This document shows positions 5,908 through 9,325 of a DNA stretch of 9,325 bases, piece after piece; positions within the stretch are counted from its first letter, which is position 1, and each line of letters starts with the position of its first letter. A program made the position numbers and the translations under genes. The notes beneath the pieces were generated by a model. That model ran no database searches, had not been told where the DNA came from, and saw only the letters and a list, made by a program, of their open reading frames with translations. Location of the stretch: the NCBI GenBank assembly GCA_017620795.1, contig JAGAUM010000076.1:1-9325 (forward strand). The letters run 5' to 3'. This DNA comes from Clostridia bacterium. Lineage in GTDB: Bacteria > Bacillota > Clostridia > RGIG8785.

Positions 5908-6025
5908 CGTGAAATGTAAGAACTTGAAAGTTTTTACTTCACAGCCACCCCGAAAGACAGAAATTCCAATTTCTTCATTCTCATACTCGTTTCTCCAAAC
6001 GATATGTCTTTCGGAGTGGTTTTTT
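5908..6025 (+). ncRNA. Predicted structured small RNA of about 118 bases, family unknown
   Basis: A transcript from the consensus promoter would fold in two parts. The 5' hairpin pairs 5909-5924 with 5929-5942, about 14 pairs with a two-base bulge and a TGAA loop. The second part is closed by 5945-5959 pairing with 6005-6019 (14 pairs, one mismatch) and is followed by a T-run at 6020-6025, so it also acts as an intrinsic terminator. Within that closing stem are two small hairpins, GAAAT/ATTTC (5960-5973, loop TCCA) and CGTTT/AAACG (5988-6001, loop CTCC), giving a branched shape. No reading frame of note is present. Promoter and terminator together argue for an independent small RNA rather than a simple leader, although leader attenuation of the downstream gene is an alternative. 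I do not recognise the RNA family. Confidence 0.7.
6005..6025 (+). terminator. 3' arm and T-run of the small RNA terminator
   Basis: TGTCTTTCGGAGTGG (6005-6019) pairs with 5945-5959 and is followed by six T at 6020-6025. The loop is unusually long (45 bases) but is itself folded into two hairpins, so the structure should still terminate. Confidence 0.75.
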
Positions 6026-6073
6026 ATTGTCTGATTTTCTCCTAAAAAAAATACAAAAATATTACAAAAACAC

Positions 6074-6105
6074 TTGATTTTGTTGCTGTTTTAGGTTAAT
6101 ATAAT
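6074..6105 (+). promoter_or_regulatory. Candidate promoter of the large secreted-protein gene
   Basis: TATAAT at 6100-6105 is a perfect -10 box in an A+T-rich stretch. The best -35 candidate, TTGATT at 6074-6079, is 20 bases away, which is longer than optimal; TTGTTG at 6080 gives only 14. The promoter is likely because the small RNA terminator separates the gene from upstream transcription, but the exact -35 element is uncertain. Confidence 0.5.
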
Positions 6106-6120
6106 TGTATAACGAAAACT

Positions 6121-6146
6121 GCCTTTTTGTCTTTATTCAAAAAGGC
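6121..6146 (+). promoter_or_regulatory. Leader hairpin upstream of the secreted-protein gene
   Basis: GCCTTTTTG (6121-6129) pairs perfectly with CAAAAAGGC (6138-6146) around the loop TCTTTATT. It would lie near the 5' end of the mRNA from the 6100 promoter and about 20 bases before the ribosome binding site. A role in mRNA stability, as seen for highly expressed surface proteins, is plausible. It is followed by CCGCG and five T, so weak termination cannot be excluded. Confidence 0.5.
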
Positions 6147-6179
6147 CCGCGTTTTTGGTTAAATGAAGGAGGAAGAAGA

Positions 6180-9100
6180 ATGAAAAAAGTTTTATCTCTC
6201 ATCCTGGCTCTGGCTATGGTCTTCTCCTGCGTCCCCTTTGTATTTGCAGAGGGTGAAGCGGTAGAGGAAGAGACCCCTGTGGTCATTCCCGACACCTTTG
6301 ACCTGGCAGAAGCCTATGCCGTAGACTATGAGTTTACGGGCGATGCAGTTGTAGACTACCCCAACGCCATGCCCGCAAAAGGCAGCGACTACTGGCAGGT
6401 AGGCTCTTACAGCAACGGTAGCGGCTATGACGCCTTTGATGCCTATGGCTACTTAAACCGCATGAATAGCTTTTGCCGTGCATACGAAGACGATAAAGCA
6501 GGTGCTTTACTGTTAGACCCCAACAATGCGGAGTCTGCCGGAAAAGACCTTACCCGTTACCCCCAGATGGTTTGGCATAACCACGCAGGTCGAGTTGCTT
6601 TAGGCACGACCGAGCTGATCCACCACTGGCAGGGCGGTTCCCCTACTGTCTATGGTGACGGTGGTTACGCTGTAAACGACCCCGGCTCCTATACCGGTTC
6701 TTTGGGTTATGGTTTTAACAACGCCATGACCAAGAACAACTCCTCTTTGGGTTATCAGAACACCGGCTCCGTTCATCCGGCAGCTGTTTTCACGGTACCC
6801 AAGGCTGGTTTGGTAAAGCCCGTCTTAAAAATCTCGGGTAGCACCAACGCGGTTTTCAAGCTGTACAGACAAGACGCTCAGGGCACGTTGACCATGGTCT
6901 ATCCCACGGTTGATGAAATGACCACCTCCATCGTTACTCCTGACGCGGACGTTACCGTTCCTGAAAAGTGGAGAGACGGTTGGAAAACCATCCCTGCCCA
7001 GCGCACCACCTTTGATACTGAAGCAATCTGGGTGGAGGAGGGCGATAAGCTCGTCCTGCGCTTTGCTGCAGTTGGACCTGCTGGTAAAGGCGCAACCTTT
7101 AACTTAAACTACTACACCTTAAGCTATCTCACCGAAATCGAAAACGAAGTTGCTTTGGACTATCGCGCAGACGACCGTCTCGTAAATTTAAGTGACTATA
7201 TCTGTCTGCCCCTTGATGCCACCATCACGGTGGATGGTTCCGTTCTGACCGAAACTGCCGACTACGGCATCTACACGTTGTCCGAAGATTATGTTGACGG
7301 CACTGAAACCACTGTCACGGTAGAATACGAGGGTGCAACCCAGACTATCACTGCAAGCTTTAAAGAGCTGATTATGGTCTATGACCTGGGCGAACTTTTT
7401 TCCACTACCGACACCTACACTGCCGACTACCAATACCCAGCCAGTGGCCAGACCCCTGCCATGGCAAACGACGGCTCCGGCATCTGGACAGTCGGCTACT
7501 ACACCTTGGGTGAGTACGGCAGCCCCTTAAACCGCTTTAATCAGCTGGTTCGTTACGGCGCTGCAAACCGCGCTTACGAGGACACTGCTTCTGCAGTTAA
7601 AAACGGAACTCCTATCATGAGCTGGATTATGACCAACAACAACGTGGCAACCGACGCAACATCTGGCCTGTACTGCTCTGACCCCAACGGTTCCACCGGC
7701 TCTATCGGCTATAACTTCCATTCCTTTACCAACGGCAACCATAACTACTATGGATCTTCTGCACTGGGTTGGTGCTCTGCTGTTGGTATGATCCGCAATC
7801 AGGCGGTCGTGTTCAAGGCACCTCGCGCAGGCGTTATCAACCCCCAGATGCTTTTAAGCGCCCGCAATGCCAACGCTGTTCTTTATCGTATGGATAAGAT
7901 TGCCGCTGACGGCACCATGACTGCCATTTATCCCTTGGCGGCAGAAACGAAAGTAGACTGGGTTCCGCACCTTGCAGGCGCTCCGGCTGTTCCTGCTGAA
8001 TATGTCAGTGGATGGGGCATTCTCCCCAACGGCTACGGTGCAACCAGCTTGCCGACTCATACCGAAGGCTATGTCCGCGTTGAAAAGGGCGACCAGATCG
8101 TTCTTCGCTTCGCACCCTATGGCGCAGGTAATACTGACTATGCAATCGACTACCTGACCATGAACTACACCGAGCAGTTCGGTCCCGATGATGAGCTCTT
8201 CACCACCAACCCCATGACTCCTTATGAGGAAAGCTATATCGTCACCTATCCTACCGTCGAGGCAATTGACCTGTCCACCACCTTGGGGAACAATCAGGCA
8301 CAAGGCACCATCGAGTATGTTCTGGAAGACGAAGCAGGCATTCTTCGTGCTACTGCAACCCCTGGCGTATACGCTTTGAATGGCAAGTTCAACATCGGCG
8401 GTACCCCCGTCATTGTAACTGCTGAATACTATAGTCCTGACATGTCCTCCGCCAATGGTGACGAACCGCGCTTCACCCAGAGCACAGAGGTCTATGTCCA
8501 GCCCCTGTCCAACACCCAAGCAACCTTCGAGGGTGGCTATGATATCTTCGACCTGTCCGAAATGTCCTATGAAATGGACGAAGCTTTCATCCTGCCCTAT
8601 TACTCCAATGCGGCAGAACGCGCCATCTACGGCGTGGTTGATTTGGGCATCACCGATACTTGGAAAAACGCAACGGTTACCATCAGCGATCCCACCAAGT
8701 TCGAGTACTTGGGTAACGGTAGAATCCGCGCACTGGCGAGCCACACCTTCACCGAAGCAGGCGGCACCCAAGGTGCAAAAGACGGAGCAACCGTTCCGTC
8801 CAAGACTGGCGCAGCAACCCTGTCTTCTGTTCGTGATCAGGCTTCTATGGGTACCCCCGTTGTTATGACCGTTACTGCAACCGACGGCGGTGTCCGTAAG
8901 TTCGGCCTGTGGGCATTCGCTACCACTGTCCAGAACTTAAGCGGCGAGGATGCAAACCCCAACTCCTATACCTTGTACCCGTCTCAAAACACCATTTCCA
9001 ATGCAGTCGTCTCGGTCGAGGGCTATACCTTAGATGGTAAATTCCTCCCCACTTACAAAGACCCTGCTTGTGGTGATAGCTTCTCCATCCTTGCAGACCA

Positions 9101-9325
9101 CCGTTATTCCATTCAGCACTTCGCACCCCGCATGGACCCCACCGGCGCCATCTACCTGTCCATCAACGGTGCTTCCAACTGGGAAAGCGGAAAGTCCAAC
9201 CGCGACTGGCATAACGCCCGCGGCATCTCCCAGACCTTCACTGCTCCCAAGGACGGTACCATTGACCTGACCGGCTATTGGCCCAAGGACGGTTACTGGT
9301 ACAACTCTTATGTTGCCGCACAGAT
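6180..9325 (+). CDS. Large secreted repeat protein, 3' end beyond window (partial)
   Basis: The frame stays open from ATG 6180 to the window edge, at least 1048 codons. The start has AAGGAGGA at 6166-6173, six bases upstream. Residues 1-23 form a Sec signal peptide (MKK, a leucine-rich core, then FVFA before EGEAV). The mature protein is rich in Thr, Tyr, Asn and Gly and looks beta-stranded. A module of about 270 residues occurs twice (about 38-316 and 399-663): each copy has a WxVG-Y block, RAYED, GS-GY-F, a VF-xP-xAG-P strand pair, an NAVxxLYR strand and a GDxxVLRFA near its end. Residues about 320-398 and parts of 690-950 look Ig-like. Residues about 955-1048 may begin a third module (SQTFTAPKDGTIDLTG). 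The anchor and any catalytic domain would lie beyond the window. A surface or carbohydrate-binding role is inferred from this architecture. It is probably a host gene next to the prophage, but phage origin is not excluded. Confidence 0.85.
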   Translation, partial: MKKVLSLILALAMVFSCVPFVFAEGEAVEEETPVVIPDTFDLAEAYAVDYEFTGDAVVDYPNAMPAKGSDYWQVGSYSNGSGYDAFDAYGYLNRMNSFCRAYEDDKAGALLLDPNNAESAGKDLTRYPQMVWHNHAGRVALGTTELIHHWQGGSPTVYGDGGYAVNDPGSYTGSLGYGFNNAMTKNNSSLGYQNTGSVHPAAVFTVPKAGLVKPVLKISGSTNAVFKLYRQDAQGTLTMVYPTVDEMTTSIVTPDADVTVPEKWRDGWKTIPAQRTTFDTEAIWVEEGDKLVLRFAAVGPAGKGATFNLNYYTLSYLTEIENEVALDYRADDRLVNLSDYICLPLDATITVDGSVLTETADYGIYTLSEDYVDGTETTVTVEYEGATQTITASFKELIMVYDLGELFSTTDTYTADYQYPASGQTPAMANDGSGIWTVGYYTLGEYGSPLNRFNQLVRYGAANRAYEDTASAVKNGTPIMSWIMTNNNVATDATSGLYCSDPNGSTGSIGYNFHSFTNGNHNYYGSSALGWCSAVGMIRNQAVVFKAPRAGVINPQMLLSARNANAVLYRMDKIAADGTMTAIYPLAAETKVDWVPHLAGAPAVPAEYVSGWGILPNGYGATSLPTHTEGYVRVEKGDQIVLRFAPYGAGNTDYAIDYLTMNYTEQFGPDDELFTTNPMTPYEESYIVTYPTVEAIDLSTTLGNNQAQGTIEYVLEDEAGILRATATPGVYALNGKFNIGGTPVIVTAEYYSPDMSSANGDEPRFTQSTEVYVQPLSNTQATFEGGYDIFDLSEMSYEMDEAFILPYYSNAAERAIYGVVDLGITDTWKNATVTISDPTKFEYLGNGRIRALASHTFTEAGGTQGAKDGATVPSKTGAATLSSVRDQASMGTPVVMTVTATDGGVRKFGLWAFATTVQNLSGEDANPNSYTLYPSQNTISNAVVSVEGYTLDGKFLPTYKDPACGDSFSILADHRYSIQHFAPRMDPTGAIYLSINGASNWESGKSNRDWHNARGISQTFTAPKDGTIDLTGYWPKDGYWYNSYVAAQ
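6291..7127 (+). repeat. Internal protein module, copy 1
   Basis: This encodes residues about 38-316 of the secreted protein. It shares ordered motifs with the second copy: QVGSYSNG, FCRAYED, GSLGYGFNN, AVFTVPKAG, NAVFKLYR and GDKLVLRFA. DNA identity is low, so this is an old duplication visible at the protein level. Confidence 0.7.
7374..8168 (+). repeat. Internal protein module, copy 2
   Basis: This encodes residues about 399-663. Matching motifs in the same order are TVGYYTLG, ANRAYED, GSIGYNFHS, VVFKAPRAG, NAVLYR and GDQIVLRFA. The spacing between motifs is close to that of copy 1. Confidence 0.7.

Noticed and set aside
5862..6179. tRNA or tmRNA as the integration target
   Set aside because: No cloverleaf, CCA end or TTCGA-type T-loop could be found; the pairing present fits a promoter-driven small RNA with terminator instead.
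7854..8771. 305-codon open frame on the minus strand
   Set aside because: It lies wholly opposite the secreted-protein frame, has no plausible ribosome binding site or neighbours, and its Gly/Val/Cys-rich sequence is what the codon bias of the + strand gene produces.
1..9325. CRISPR array, insertion sequence or transposase
   Set aside because: No regularly spaced direct repeats, terminal inverted repeats or transposase-like frame were seen on either strand.

Overview
The window looks like the right-hand end of a prophage (or prophage remnant) in a Gram-positive, probably Clostridia-type bacterium, followed by what is probably a host gene for a large secreted protein. The taxonomic guess rests on strong AAGGAGG-type ribosome binding sites, sigma-A-like promoters, a phage holin/amidase pair of a type common in Firmicutes, and a short lipid-rich signal peptide typical of Clostridia surface proteins. 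I could not run a search, so the genus is left open.

Bases 1-3675 carry virion genes, all on the + strand and tightly packed: the tail of an unidentified gene, a 160-aa head-tail connector-like protein, a 502-aa beta-rich stopper/DNA-stabilisation-like protein, a 48-aa helical mini-protein and a 488-aa helix-rich protein that resembles internal or ejected virion proteins. This set resembles a short-tailed phage; no tape measure, tube, baseplate or fibre gene is visible here. The lysis cassette follows: a holin (3663-4097) and a zinc N-acetylmuramoyl-L-alanine amidase (4069-4695).

The most notable part is 4698-5833, a more A+T-rich two-gene cargo directly behind the amidase. The first gene joins a short MuF-like cysteine/histidine motif (CxxC...HxxCxC, known from the C-termini of phage minor head proteins) to a complete barnase-type ribonuclease in which the key acid, arginine and histidine residues are all conserved. 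The second gene overlaps it by 4 bases and ends in a barstar domain that keeps the Tyr, Asp, Trp and Asp residues that grip barnase. This is a phage-borne polymorphic toxin with its immunity protein. A promoter-like sequence inside the toxin gene could let the immunity gene be expressed without the phage late transcript. A clear intrinsic terminator closes the operon at 5835-5861.

Bases 5862-6179 contain no protein gene but are not empty. A perfect-consensus promoter (TTGACA, 17 bases, TATAAT) leads into a roughly 118-base structured RNA, with a 5' hairpin and a branched domain closed by a 14-pair stem that ends in a T-run. It looks like an independent small RNA. A second, weaker promoter, a leader hairpin and a strong ribosome binding site then precede the final gene.

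From 6180 to the window edge runs an open reading frame of at least 1048 codons encoding a secreted protein with two diverged copies of a roughly 270-residue beta-rich module, intervening Ig-like stretches and the start of a possible third copy. The prophage/host junction most plausibly lies between 5862 and about 6180, but no attachment site can be proven from one end alone.
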